Both the position numbers and the translations under genes were made by a program. A stretch of DNA of 64,000 bases from Rubinisphaera italica. GTDB taxonomy: Bacteria; Planctomycetota; Planctomycetia; Planctomycetales; Planctomycetaceae. The notes beneath the pieces are model-generated. The model had not been told where the DNA came from, searched no databases, and worked only from the letters and a program-made list of their open reading frames with translations. Location: assembly GCF_007859715.1 (NCBI RefSeq), contig NZ_SJPG01000001.1:5028001-5092000 (forward strand), given 5' to 3'. Below, one piece after another: positions 36,675-53,258 of this stretch (within the stretch, counting starts at the first letter, position 1; the number at the start of each line of letters is the position of its first letter).

Positions 36675-37517
36675 ATGCCGGAACTTCCAGAAGTAGAGAC
36701 GATGGTTCGGGGAATTCGTGACTCCGTTGTTGGGAGCACAGTTACTGCAGTCACGCTTCCCAAATGTTCTCGTAAGCCGATTTCCATAATTCCCGGATTG
36801 AACAATATCCGGAAGCGAGTGATCGGAACAACAATCGATTCTGTCGACCGCCGAGCCAAGCGAGTGAAACTCACCCTCTCCTCAGGTGATCTGTTTGTCA
36901 TTGAACCCCGTATGACGGGATTGATGCTGCTGTCAGACGCTCCAACGCAGGACCATCTTCGATTTCAATGGTCGCTTGCTCAAAAAAACGAATCCCATGA
37001 CCTGTGGTTCTGGGATCGCCGGGGACTGGGAACCATTCGACTGTACACGGCACAGGAGTATTCCGAACAGCTTGGCCCCAAGAAACTCGGTCCCGATGCC
37101 CTTGAGATGACACCCAAACTCTGGAGAGATCAACTTCAGAAAACTTCACGCCCACTCAAAGTTGCGATGCTCGATCAGAAACTTGTTGCCGGGATTGGAA
37201 ATCTGTATGCGAGCGAAATTTTATTTCGAGCGAAACTCTCGCCACAGAAATCAGCGAATCAATTATCATCTGCAGAATGCACTCGTCTGAGTAATTCGAC
37301 GTTGTCCATTCTCAAGAAAGCGATTCAGTATGAAGGCTCAACTCTTTCTGATGGCACCTATCGCAACGCCCTCAATCGCGATGGCAGCTATCAAAATGAA
37401 CATCGCGTCTATATGAAGAAGGACACTCTTTGCCCGCGATGCCACAGTTCAGAAATCCAGCGAATTGTCCAGGCTCAACGCTCAACATTCTTTTGCCCCA
37501 TCTGCCAGCTGCAATAA
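36675..37517 (+). CDS. mutM: Formamidopyrimidine-DNA glycosylase
   Basis: Base-excision repair enzyme that removes 8-oxoguanine and ring-opened purines and nicks the strand. The 280-residue protein starts [13 protein letters not shown], whose Pro after Met removal is the catalytic nucleophile and whose Glu assists. A helix-two-turn-helix part follows ([25 protein letters not shown]), then the zinc finger [26 protein letters not shown]. All hallmarks are intact. The short spacer before it contains its probable promoter. The 356 bases after it (37518-37873) hold no feature I can support. Confidence 0.95.
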   Translation: MPELPEVETMVRGIRDSVVGSTVTAVTLPKCSRKPISIIPGLNNIRKRVIGTTIDSVDRRAKRVKLTLSSGDLFVIEPRMTGLMLLSDAPTQDHLRFQWSLAQKNESHDLWFWDRRGLGTIRLYTAQEYSEQLGPKKLGPDALEMTPKLWRDQLQKTSRPLKVAMLDQKLVAGIGNLYASEILFRAKLSPQKSANQLSSAECTRLSNSTLSILKKAIQYEGSTLSDGTYRNALNRDGSYQNEHRVYMKKDTLCPRCHSSEIQRIVQAQRSTFFCPICQLQ

Positions 37518-37873
37518 CCCGCCACCACCAGTGGCCATGTGTACACACCCGTAATGTTTGTCTTTATTCGATAGCAGATCCAAATTTGGTGTTCTGCATT
37601 CCGCCTGAACAAATACAGCATTTCAGAGCAAAAGACTCACATTCGAAGGCGCATTTCATTGGGAAATGCTCTGATGCACTTGTTTTCATTCGATTTCGTG
37701 AATTTTCTAACATTCGGATTTCATAAGCTCTGTATTTATCGCAGGGGAAACGCTGGAGTCTGAGGGATGGGCTGGTTAGACTGTTAGTTCGCGACGTCGG
37801 ATTTGGCATTCCAGAATGCTGACCGGCGTTTTTATTTTGCCGTGAAATTCATATCAAAACCGGGAAGATTCTT
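37518..37873. other. Spacer with no recognised feature
   Basis: These 356 bases lie between mutM and purA. Reading frames are short and unlike proteins. It includes a CACCACCAGTGG stretch reminiscent of the R5 palindromes but without a partner arm. Confidence 0.4.
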
Positions 37874-39154
37874 GTGTCTGCAACAGCTGTGGTTGGGTTA
37901 CAGTGGGGCGATGAAGCCAAGGGAAAAATTGTTGATCTCTTAACCGATCAGCACGAAATAGTCGTGCGGTATCTAGGCGGGAATAATGCCGGGCATACCG
38001 TCAAGTTTGATGGCAAAACATTTAAACTCTCTCTCTTGCCCGCTGGTGTACTGCGTCCGGGTGTGACCTCCGTCATTGCGAACGGGGTTGTCATTAATCC
38101 TGAAGCGTTGCTGAAGGAAATTGCGGGAGTGGAATCCCAAGGTGTGGAAATTGGCGAAGATCTACTGATCAGCGATCGTGCCCATGTGATTTTCCCTTAT
38201 CATATGGCTGAGGAAATCATCTACGAAAAACTCCGCGGGGAAGATGCGATCGGCACAACGATGCGGGGAATCGGCTATTGCTATCGTGAAAAAGCCGGTC
38301 GGACACATGCGATTCGCGTCGGTGATTTGATTCGTCCCGATGTCCTCAAGCAGAAATTGCCCGAGATTGTCGCGTTCAAAAATCAGTTACTCTCGGCTCT
38401 CGATCCTGAACACGTTGCCTTCCAAGCCAAGGAACTGATCGATCAGTATGTCGATCTCGGTAAAAAACTGGAAAAGCACATTACGGATACCACGGCTTAT
38501 CTGCATCATCAAATTAAGGCAGGACGTCGCTTACTCTTTGAAGGTGCTCAAGGTAGCCTGCTCGATATCGATCACGGAACATTCCCGTTTGTAACCTCGT
38601 CAAATAGTTCTGGGGCGGGCATTCATTCGGGGTCGGGTGTCCCGGAGCGACATATCAGCCGGATGATCGGCATCGTGAAAGCTTATACCACACGAGTTGG
38701 TGGTGGCCCCTGTCCCACCGAATTGAAGGATGAGACCGGACAGCACATTCGCGATGAAGGCAACGAATACGGCACCGTAACAGGCCGCCCGCGTCGTTGT
38801 GGCTGGCTGGATGCTGTTGCCACCAAGTATGGAGCCGAGGTAAGTGGCGTCGATTGTCTGGCAGTTATGCTGCTCGATGTGCTGAGTAAACTTCCAGAAC
38901 TGAAGATCTGCGAAGCCTACGAAATTAACGGTAAGCGAACAGAAACATTCCCGAGCCAGATTGATGATCTGGCTGCAGCCAAGCCGATTTATCGCACACT
39001 CAAAGGTTGGCAATCCGATATTTGCGGCGTCCGCTCAATGAGTGACCTTCCGCCGGAAGCAATGGAATATGTGAAAGTGGTTTCCGATATGGTGGGCGTG
39101 CCCGTGGAGATTGTTTCCGTAGGACCAGATCGAGAGCAGACGATCCTTGAATAA
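37874..39154 (+). CDS. purA: Adenylosuccinate synthetase
   Basis: Joins IMP and aspartate using GTP in the first committed step to AMP. The 426-residue protein has the N-terminal GTP loop [16 protein letters not shown]; most homologues have GDEGKGK, so one Gly is Ala here. Further blocks: [62 protein letters not shown], and [14 protein letters not shown]. The GTG start, reading [10 protein letters not shown], puts the GTP loop at the right distance. A terminator stem shared with the convergent DUF1571 gene follows. Confidence 0.95.
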   Translation: MSATAVVGLQWGDEAKGKIVDLLTDQHEIVVRYLGGNNAGHTVKFDGKTFKLSLLPAGVLRPGVTSVIANGVVINPEALLKEIAGVESQGVEIGEDLLISDRAHVIFPYHMAEEIIYEKLRGEDAIGTTMRGIGYCYREKAGRTHAIRVGDLIRPDVLKQKLPEIVAFKNQLLSALDPEHVAFQAKELIDQYVDLGKKLEKHITDTTAYLHHQIKAGRRLLFEGAQGSLLDIDHGTFPFVTSSNSSGAGIHSGSGVPERHISRMIGIVKAYTTRVGGGPCPTELKDETGQHIRDEGNEYGTVTGRPRRCGWLDAVATKYGAEVSGVDCLAVMLLDVLSKLPELKICEAYEINGKRTETFPSQIDDLAAAKPIYRTLKGWQSDICGVRSMSDLPPEAMEYVKVVSDMVGVPVEIVSVGPDREQTILE

Positions 39155-39217
39155 GTAGTGCCCCAGTAAATCAGGCACCGCCTGACGAAACAGACGTGCC
39201 TACTTGAATGTCAAAAC

Positions 39218-39260
39218 ACAGGCGAGTGGATCCCGATTGGAGATTCACTCGCCTGTTTAT
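39218..39260. terminator. Bidirectional terminator
   Basis: The stem ACAGGCGAGTG / CACTCGCCTGT has a 17-base loop and A/T-rich flanks (TCAAA before, TTTAT after). It serves purA and the convergent DUF1571 gene. Confidence 0.8.
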
Positions 39261-39282
39261 ATTATGCTCACGGAAATCGTCA

Positions 39283-40170
39283 TTAACCTTCATCCATCGC
39301 CAGAGAATACTCAGAGTATTCTGAATCAAATTCTTCGTCGTCAGGACAGTCGCTACAGTTGATCTCGTGATAGATATATTTCTCAGCGATCCCGGCTGGG
39401 TCTCCCTTGTAATCCCACTCACACAATTCGACGCCATAAAGCAATTTCGATTCCGCATCGAATAGATATTTACAGGTGGAGTATTGCGATTCTTCCTGAG
39501 TCGGAAATGACATCTGCACAATGATCGTTGGATTTTCATCGAGATCCTCGAATTGATGTGTGCAAGAGACAACGCATGCCCGCTTACCTTCCGCGAAAAA
39601 ATCACGAACACGTTGCGTTAATTTCTGGACACCAATTTCCGTGATCGGGTATCGATTACCTTCCATCGCTTTACTGCTGTCCGGTTCTAACTTCCAGACA
39701 CCCTTCAAGGCCGCCAGGCCAGTTTTTGCTCTCGCCAGGACATGATTTTCATGCTCGCCGTCCACATAAAGCGCCTCTTGTCCGTCACCTTTCCAATGCA
39801 TATATACAGCGTAGGGTTTATGACGAACTTTCAATTCAATCTCTTCAGGATCCTGAAGCACTCCATCGATACGAACCTGCTTCTCCAAGATCGCCTTGTA
39901 GCTATCAATAGAGCGAATCGCATCTTCGGATTCACGAAGAAGAGTCATAAAGACATCCAGCGAATCGGGCTGTTGTCCGGGTTCAGTCTTCTCGGGTTGA
40001 CCTTGTGACCTCGCGGATGCCACCTGAAATTCCTGCTCCGCATCTTCCAGTGTGACTTGCTCCTGACCATCCAATGTTTTGATGGTCACAACACCGATTG
40101 ATGAAAAGGTTATCGCCTGCGCCAGCAGGGCTACGCCCAATTTATAATACAAATGATGATAGCCAATCAT
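39283..40170 (-). CDS. DUF1571 family exported protein
   Basis: A 295-residue secreted protein. The start at 40170 (MIGYHHLYYKLGVALLAQ) has AAGGAG seven bases upstream; 11 codons earlier there is an ATG without such a site. A signal-like helix is followed by a Glu/Gln-rich linker and, from about residue 80, the DUF1571 domain: LLRESEDAIRSIDSYKAILEKQVRIDG, ELKVRHKPYAVYMHW, and LTQRVRDFF. The fold is probably LolA/outer-membrane lipoprotein-sorting-like, which is an inference. The C-terminal tail is acidic with Cys-Ser-Asp-Cys-Pro (NCSDCPDDEEF). The role is unknown. Confidence 0.78.
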   Translation of the reverse strand: MIGYHHLYYKLGVALLAQAITFSSIGVVTIKTLDGQEQVTLEDAEQEFQVASARSQGQPEKTEPGQQPDSLDVFMTLLRESEDAIRSIDSYKAILEKQVRIDGVLQDPEEIELKVRHKPYAVYMHWKGDGQEALYVDGEHENHVLARAKTGLAALKGVWKLEPDSSKAMEGNRYPITEIGVQKLTQRVRDFFAEGKRACVVSCTHQFEDLDENPTIIVQMSFPTQEESQYSTCKYLFDAESKLLYGVELCEWDYKGDPAGIAEKYIYHEINCSDCPDDEEFDSEYSEYSLAMDEG

Positions 40171-40431
40171 GATCGTCTCCTTGGTTGATACTTTGAACCA
40201 CAATGAATATTGGGAAATGCAAAGTCTGTGCCAAATTGACCATCACTAAAATGAAATCTTTTTGTATCCTACTACCTATCATCGGGTTGTGAAGATTGTA
40301 ATTGATTCAAATAGAACTCAATTTTCAATCGACTGGGTCATTCGCGATCAGAATGTGTGACTGTCATCCAGCAAGAATTGGATACACTTCTTACGTATTG
40401 GTAAGAACTGATCCTGACAAATGACTGGGTG

Positions 40432-41505
<1,074 letters not shown>

Positions 41506-42428
41506 TCAATTTGACCAATTCTCAAAAGCTACAAATACCTGATTGTACCCAAAACTGGTGGAAACCCAATTCCGGAACAGTGGAAAACGAAATATCCATA
41601 ATTCCTACTATGAAAGGCATTTATGTCAGAAATTGCTATCATCGAGAATTGGTCCACCTGGAGGAGTATTCATCGAAATGAAGGCCTGATCTTCGCATAT
41701 TTACAGTAATCGCAGGCGAAATCTGTATTGTCTGATCAAGATTTATGCGTCATTGTGACGCATTGTAACGTTATGTCAGGAAATGAGTTTGGATAAATCT
41801 TCACTTTTGGGTACGATGCTGTTAATGGAACACCTTAAAATGCATGGCATTCGTCTCCAGTGATGCAAAAATTGTCGGGAAAGACAATTGGTAGCCAAGA
41901 CGCTTGAGACAATTGCTTTTGAGCCGTTATTTGTGCAGAGGCACAAGAATTCTGACTGAATTACTTAGGGGGCTGAGAAAGCGGGACTGTGAAGTTCGGT
42001 TTGTCACGGCGGTTTCGATGGCTGTGTCGGCAATGCCAATACTCCGAAGTCAATGCTTGATCAGCCTATTGGAAGCTGTAACCATTCCCTCGAAAACTCT
42101 CTTGAAATCGAACCTCACTCAACTCAGCTGTTTGAGTATGACATCTGAGAAAGTTCATTCTAACTGTGATGATCGCTATTAATGGACGACCTGTCTAAGC
42201 CGCAGGCATGATAAAGAGCTGGTTGCCCACAGTGTGAATTTAAACAGTATCAATTAAAGCCGTGCGGAGCCAGAACGTTAGTCGCAAGAAAGGATGAATG
42301 TAATCGCCCTGTTTATTAAGGATCAGGCGGTAACCTCTTTCTTGCAGAATCCCCAGCCCGAACAGGGCACCAAAACCATTGAAATCTGACGACCAGTAAA
42401 TTCTGGTTGTTTCATAAAGGAGCAGATA
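41506..42428. other. 923-base spacer with no accepted gene
   Basis: A long gap between divergent hemH and the desaturase gene. It contains a short internally repetitive piece near 41747 (GCGTCATTGTGACGCATTGT) and a twice-occurring GACAATTG near 41882 and 41909. An open frame from 41904 to 42182 has no ribosome-binding site and does not look like protein. The length and the pieces of secondary structure could hide a small RNA or regulatory leader; I cannot identify one. Confidence 0.4.
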
Positions 42429-43424
42429 TTGAGTTCAACCACCACCGATCCGACGGAGTACAGGGATAGCGACCCACTGAACGAACCGATCGTTCCTCCT
42501 GCAGAATTCCTCAAAGCTGACGAGGAACCTGTCGAATCTCAACCAAAAACCAAATGGCAGCAACTTAAAAAACGCTTTCCGCATGGTGTCAACTGGGGTG
42601 TAACCCTGTGGTTGGCAGCGATGCACGTGGCGGCGATCTTTGCATTTTTCTACTTCAGTTGGGCGGGTGTCATCACTTTCTTTGTGTTGCACTTCGCAAC
42701 CGCTTGTCTGGGTGTGACGCTTGGCTATCACCGTCTTTTAACTCACGGCAGCTTTAAGGTTCCACGTGTCCTGGAATTCTTCTTCTCCTGCTGCGGAATT
42801 ATCTCAGGAGAAGGCAGCCCGATTTTCTGGGTCGCAACACACCGCAAACACCACGCCCTCTCCGATCAGGAAGGCGATCCCCACTCTCCACTCGAAGGTT
42901 TCTGGTGGGCGCACTTCATCTGGTTGCAGCCTGCGAAATCAAATGAAGAAGTTCAGCAATTACTCACCCGCTGGGCTCCCGACATGTGGAAAGACCCCAT
43001 GCATCGGTTCCTGCACTACACTTATCCCATCATTCTGATTGCTTCCGGCGCGGCAATTTATGCGTTTGGGGAATATGTCGTGGGCGGACAAGGTCTCTCT
43101 GTCTTCCTATGGGGCTTCTGCCTGCGACAGGTTGTGGTGTATCACGGCACCTGGTTTGTGAACTCCGCCACTCATGTTTGGGGTTACCGGAATTACAAAA
43201 CTCGTGATCAGTCCCGCAATAACTGGTGGGTTGCCTTCCTCAGCTATGGCGAAGGCTGGCACAACAATCACCACGCCTACCAGCGACTGGCTCGACACGG
43301 TCACCGTGCCTGGGAAATTGATATCACCTATGCGGTCATCTGGACTATGAAAAAACTTGGTCTGGCCAAAGCGGTTCAAGACAAAGTGCCATCCAATAAG
43401 TCCAGCAAGGCGAAAGCAGCCTAA
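42429..43424 (+). CDS. Acyl-CoA / fatty acid desaturase
   Basis: Integral-membrane di-iron enzyme that introduces a cis double bond in acyl chains. The 331-residue protein has an acidic N-terminal tail, four membrane helices and the three histidine boxes: HRLLTH (101-106), HRKHH (138-142) and HNNHH near residue 280, in the spacing of delta-9 (SCD1/DesC-like) desaturases. The GDPHSP motif after the second box is also typical. The TTG start has AAAGGAG seven bases upstream. It is monocistronic, with a strong terminator. Confidence 0.9.
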   Translation: MSSTTTDPTEYRDSDPLNEPIVPPAEFLKADEEPVESQPKTKWQQLKKRFPHGVNWGVTLWLAAMHVAAIFAFFYFSWAGVITFFVLHFATACLGVTLGYHRLLTHGSFKVPRVLEFFFSCCGIISGEGSPIFWVATHRKHHALSDQEGDPHSPLEGFWWAHFIWLQPAKSNEEVQQLLTRWAPDMWKDPMHRFLHYTYPIILIASGAAIYAFGEYVVGGQGLSVFLWGFCLRQVVVYHGTWFVNSATHVWGYRNYKTRDQSRNNWWVAFLSYGEGWHNNHHAYQRLARHGHRAWEIDITYAVIWTMKKLGLAKAVQDKVPSNKSSKAKAA

Positions 43425-43468
43425 CTGGAAACTTTCTGAGTTCTCATGAATTCAGATTCTGATATTCA

Positions 43469-43508
43469 GGAGCGTATTTGGGGAAACCGAATACGCTCCT
43501 TTTTTATT
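43469..43508 (+). terminator. Rho-independent terminator
   Basis: The stem AGGAGCGTATT / AATACGCTCCT with a 10-base loop and a T6 run follows the desaturase gene. Confidence 0.9.
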
Positions 43509-43721
43509 GATGATGCGAATGCCTGCGGTATTGATCGGAAATTCCGGGAACAAATCTCTCATGGATAACGTCCAAGTGATGAGAGAGTTCAGACATTACT
43601 ACTATTCTGTCGAATACGCTCTCTCAGTTCCCACTCGGGCAATTCAGGCGTTATGATTCCGATTGACATCAGGTATGACACGGGCCGTCGTACTCTTGCA
43701 GATAATAAAAGGATTGTTGCG

Positions 43722-49925
<6,204 letters not shown>

Positions 49926-49958
49926 TTACTGCCAATCTGAATAAATCTGAATAAAAAG

Positions 49959-50028
49959 AACCACGGACGAGCACGGATTTTCACAGATGTTTTAGTCTGC
50001 GAGTCTCCGGCGAATCCGTGGTTTTTTA
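49959..50028. repeat. Imperfect hairpin with ACCACGGA / TCCGTGGT arms
   Basis: GAACCACGGACGAGCACGGA and GAATCCGTGGTTTTTT pair at their ends across about 45 bases, followed by a T run. It could terminate the macroglobulin gene or be a relic of an interspersed repeat. Confidence 0.5.
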
Positions 50029-50037
50029 ATTTATCAA

Positions 50038-50081
50038 CTATGCAAGTTCTTTGTTGAAGAACTCGACCGTACGTTTCCACG
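50038..50081 (-). pseudogene. Relic C-terminus of a second dienelactone hydrolase
   Basis: Read on the minus strand it encodes WKRTVEFFNKELA and a stop, against [14 protein letters not shown] and stop at the end of the intact gene starting 130 bases away. Differences are synonymous or conservative, so it was once a coding paralogue. The remaining upstream part is missing, replaced at once by an R1 repeat (50085). Confidence 0.72.
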
Positions 50082-50084
50082 GTT

Positions 50085-50168
50085 GGGTGGCGGGGGCGCT
50101 CTGCGTAGCGGAAGCCCCCGAAAGGTTAAAGATCCGGGGGCTTCACTTCGAGATCGCCCCCGCCACCC
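50085..50168 (+). repeat. Full-length palindromic repeat R1
   Basis: An 84-bp copy with perfect outer arms GGGTGGCGGGGGCG / CGCCCCCGCCACCC, a central stem AAGCCCCCG / CGGGGGCTT and two mutated small hairpins. It lies between the dienelactone hydrolase relic and the 3' end of the intact gene. Confidence 0.85.
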
Positions 50169-50210
50169 TCGTATTATTCGTATGGCTATTTCATCAAACG
50201 CTTAGACAAA

Positions 50211-51101
50211 TTATGCCAGTTCTTTCTTGAAGAAATCGATGGTCCGTTTCCACGAAAGTTCTGCGGCTTCTTCGTCAAAGCGTGGTGTCGTATCGTTATG
50301 GAAGCCGTGGTTGCAGTCTTGGTAAATAAACGCTTCGTATTCGACATCGTTTTGCTTGAGCGCCTCTTCATACGCAGGCCAGCCGGCGTTGATGCGTTCA
50401 TCGAGTGCGGCGTAGTGGATTAACAGAGCCGCTTTAATTTTGGAGACATCGGCTGGATCGGGTTGACGTCCGTAATAAGGAGCGGCTGCATCGATCACAT
50501 CGGGAATTTCGACGGCCAAAGTATTGCAGATACCACCTCCATAACAGAATCCAACAACTCCGACATGGCCATTCGACATTTTATGGATGTCGAGTAACTT
50601 CGCAGCAGCGATGAAATCCTGAATCATTTCGTCCGAATCCCGTTTGCGCTGCATTTCCCGGCCTTCATCGTCATTTCCGGGATAACCTCCCAGTGGATAT
50701 AGCGCGTCGGGACCGAAGGCCAGAAAACCAGCTTTTCCCAACCGGCGAACCACATCTTGCACGTAAGGATTCAACCCACGATTCTCATGCACGACCAGAA
50801 CGGCGGGCAATTTCCCAGATGCCTTAGCTGGCCAGGCCATGTAGCCCTGCATCTCTCCTGCTCCTTTGGGAGACTTGTATTGAACCGTTTCTGTTTTGAT
50901 AGCCGGGTCATCTTTTTTGACCTGCTCGGCCCACGCATAATTCGGGCTGATGGCCTGAATCAACCCTTCGACCGTCATGCCGCCAACGGCAAACGCACCG
51001 ACACCCCGAACAAAGTCGCGGCGGTTGACCCGGCCGTGGGCATAGTCGTCGTAAAGATCGAGAAGTTTCTGATCAAAGTCTTTTGCCTGCTTACGTTCCA
51101 T
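50211..51101 (-). CDS. Dienelactone hydrolase family protein, Tat-like signal
   Basis: An alpha/beta-hydrolase of 296 residues, probably exported. The N-terminus carries [16 protein letters not shown], a twin-arginine signal. The catalytic triad of the family is visible: Cys186 in [10 protein letters not shown], Asp234 in [10 protein letters not shown] and a His in CNHGFHND; the conserved Glu106 (VVHENRG) is also present. The substrate is unknown; planctomycete genomes carry several such genes and this one has no catabolic neighbours. It is monocistronic. Just past its end lie an R1 repeat and the relic of a second copy's tail. Confidence 0.9.
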   Translation of the reverse strand: MERKQAKDFDQKLLDLYDDYAHGRVNRRDFVRGVGAFAVGGMTVEGLIQAISPNYAWAEQVKKDDPAIKTETVQYKSPKGAGEMQGYMAWPAKASGKLPAVLVVHENRGLNPYVQDVVRRLGKAGFLAFGPDALYPLGGYPGNDDEGREMQRKRDSDEMIQDFIAAAKLLDIHKMSNGHVGVVGFCYGGGICNTLAVEIPDVIDAAAPYYGRQPDPADVSKIKAALLIHYAALDERINAGWPAYEEALKQNDVEYEAFIYQDCNHGFHNDTTPRFDEEAAELSWKRTIDFFKKELA

Positions 51102-51207
51102 GATTAGCCGTTCTGTTTAAGGGGGTCTGATAATGAATACAGCCAGCGAATAGCATTGATAAGTGCGACAAGTTCTTCAAGTGATCAATACCATTTCCTC
51201 AAGAACC

Positions 51208-52533
51208 CTACTGCTCGGTGACCATTTTTTCTTGCGGCACAAGCAACAACCAGAGTGGAGCCGTCAGGCGTCCCAGAAATGAGACCGCAAAAATCATCAG
51301 GAAAGGATTCCACTTACGGGACATCCATTCGATTTGAGCTGAACTTCCCAATTGTTTCTCCAGCCAGAAGCCACCCGCCAGTCCGGTCAGCCCGGCAATC
51401 AAACCGGCTCCCTGACGGCACAACGCCAGTTGAAACGTGTTTCGATGCCTGGGCGTGACGATCAATAATTGATTTTGAAGTGAGAGATTAACAGCTCCGA
51501 ACAACCCCCACATCGCATATGCTCCCCACAGCCAGAGCCAGTTTCCTTCCAATGAAAACATCCAGAAAGGAATCGCAAAACTGACTGCGAATGTGCTCAG
51601 CATCAGCATGGTGCGGTAACCACGTCGATCTCCAATTTGCCCGGCTATGGCAGCAGTCACCATCTGCAGCGCGTACATTAATCCGGTCAATAAGTAGTAG
51701 TTCGTCAGGCTGACCTGCAGTTCGCGATAACTGTGCAGAAAGAACGCGGTTTGTGTCATCCCCTGAAAAAAGGCCAGCCACCAGGAAAATGCGAGGATTC
51801 CGAGAAAGCCCGGCATTGAATAGCCGGGGTGATCCGTCATTGATGGAATGGTGGGTGCTGTCTGGTGAGCGATTTCAGAATTGACTTCGACGGCAGGCCA
51901 TTTCAGGAGTGGGATCAAAGAGATCAACTGGAGTAGATTTCCAATTCCGAAGGCGATGAGGTATCCCGTCCATTCGATGGAATCGGTTGTGGCCGGATCT
52001 CGCAGATAATCTTTCAGCCAGGCAGCAGCGATGGGGATAAAAATCAGGACGAGGGCTTTGGCGATATCCCGCCGGGCGAAAAATCGTCCCCAGCTTTTTT
52101 CGGGGGCCAGGTCACTCAGCCAGGAGAGATAAGCTGTGTAGGCAATTGACTGGAAGATGCCCTGTAATGCCAGGACGCCAATCAGGAAACTCAGCTTCGA
52201 CCAGTTCTCCGGCAGAAGGACAACGAGCGGAATTCCACAGGTGCAGACTCTCGCCAGAATCGAAGTCGCGACAAACAGACGTTTTCGATTTGCGGTGAGC
52301 CGCAAAGCCAGGGGCGTCAGCACAGCGAGCACACCCACGATTTCCGGCAAGGCCAGCAGAACAGTGAGAACCCAGGTGGCTGCTCCCAACGCCCCCATGA
52401 AGTAGTAGAGAAATCCCCCCGTAGTGAGGGAATACCCAGCCGTGAAAAGCATTTGATTCTGAACGACACTGCGTCGAATCTGCTTCGTGCGTGTCGAGAG
52501 TTCAGAGGAGGGCAAAGGGATTCCTGCAATCAT
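51208..52533 (-). CDS. Major facilitator superfamily transporter
   Basis: Inner-membrane secondary transporter of 441 residues with about 12 hydrophobic helices in two halves. Between helices 2 and 3 the usual short basic loop is present (LRLTANRKRLFV), and after helix 8 the equivalent GDRRGYRTML; a longer central loop with Glu and Thr separates the halves. Substrate cannot be deduced. A DUF/MFS group widely seen in planctomycetes fits. It is not coupled to neighbours; the pair of small membrane genes is transcribed in the same direction just upstream and may form an operon with it (38-base gap). Confidence 0.85.
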   Translation of the reverse strand: MIAGIPLPSSELSTRTKQIRRSVVQNQMLFTAGYSLTTGGFLYYFMGALGAATWVLTVLLALPEIVGVLAVLTPLALRLTANRKRLFVATSILARVCTCGIPLVVLLPENWSKLSFLIGVLALQGIFQSIAYTAYLSWLSDLAPEKSWGRFFARRDIAKALVLIFIPIAAAWLKDYLRDPATTDSIEWTGYLIAFGIGNLLQLISLIPLLKWPAVEVNSEIAHQTAPTIPSMTDHPGYSMPGFLGILAFSWWLAFFQGMTQTAFFLHSYRELQVSLTNYYLLTGLMYALQMVTAAIAGQIGDRRGYRTMLMLSTFAVSFAIPFWMFSLEGNWLWLWGAYAMWGLFGAVNLSLQNQLLIVTPRHRNTFQLALCRQGAGLIAGLTGLAGGFWLEKQLGSSAQIEWMSRKWNPFLMIFAVSFLGRLTAPLWLLLVPQEKMVTEQ

Positions 52534-52570
52534 TTATTGGGGACATGTCGGTCGTCATCATAAATTGAAT

Positions 52571-52780
52571 TCAAATAAACCCAAACAACTTCAGCAATGG
52601 CCAGTAGATCACCTGAAGGATAATAGGACTGACTGGAATTGTGTTTTGCACCCAGTGGGTGCTGTAAACGACTTCGTCAAGATACAGCAGTCCAAACGAG
52701 CCTGCATAAACCATCAGGATTAAGCCGAGATAAAGACTTACGTTCATTGCGATCGAATCTGATTTTTCTTCATGGTTCAT
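52571..52780 (-). CDS. Small membrane protein, second of a duplicated pair
   Basis: A 69-residue protein with one or two hydrophobic helices (VSLYLGLILMVYAGSFGLLYLDE, IILQVIYWPLLKLFGFI). It shares the pattern Y-x-G-x-x-G-x-x-x-LDE-x-V and the ending IYWPLLKL with the gene immediately upstream, whose stop codon overlaps its ATG by four bases. The overlap indicates co-translation. No family is recognised. Confidence 0.7.
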   Translation of the reverse strand: MNHEEKSDSIAMNVSLYLGLILMVYAGSFGLLYLDEVVYSTHWVQNTIPVSPIILQVIYWPLLKLFGFI

Positions 52781-53082
52781 AACAGGTTCATCAATTTCAA
52801 AAGCGGCCAGTAAATCAGTCGAATAAATTCATCTCCATGTTCTCCCAGGGGGACATAATTGCTGAAGAAATAGGTTCGGAAGACCATCTCATCGAGAATG
52901 ATCATGCCGAAGAAGCCAAAGTAGATCAGCGGGAGCATGATGATGCCGAAAAGCACGTAGGAACCAGTTTTATCGGATTCGCCATCCATCCGTTGCGACT
53001 CCCGTTTCATGGGTGAGAAGAGATGTTTTGTATACGCTATCAGTTCGGGATCGGGCTGCCAAACGTTTTTCGGATTTTTCAT
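52777..53082 (-). CDS. Small membrane protein, first of a duplicated pair
   Basis: A 101-residue protein with a hydrophilic N-terminal 40 residues (KNPKNVWQPDPELIAYTKHLFSP) and a membrane part (YVLFGIIMLPLIYFGFFGMIILDE) followed by FIRLIYWPLLKLMNLL. The second half resembles the downstream gene (LDEMVF versus LDEVVY; IYWPLLKLMN versus IYWPLLKLFG), so the two arose by tandem duplication. ATGA overlap joins them. The conserved acidic LDE inside the hydrophobic region could face a partner. Function unknown. Confidence 0.72.
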   Translation of the reverse strand: MKNPKNVWQPDPELIAYTKHLFSPMKRESQRMDGESDKTGSYVLFGIIMLPLIYFGFFGMIILDEMVFRTYFFSNYVPLGEHGDEFIRLIYWPLLKLMNLL

Positions 53083-53258
53083 TCGCTTAAAAATAAGTGG
53101 CGAAGGAATATCGTTTTCAAAATCCTGAAAGATTTTCCGAAACCCTGCTCCGTGGAGCGGGGTTTATTGATTGACTGAGTGTCAAATTCACAACCAAGAC
53201 ACCCACGGCTCTTCTCATTTGTAGAGGAGCTGTTATACAAATTCGACAGGAGATCATC

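Noticed and set aside
41904..42182. A 92-codon open frame in the hemH-desaturase spacer
   Set aside because: No ribosome-binding site, Ser/Leu/Cys-rich composition unlike neighbours, and no recognisable segment.
49959..50028. An IS end near the macroglobulin stop codon
   Set aside because: Only one imperfect hairpin is seen, without a transposase or target duplication.
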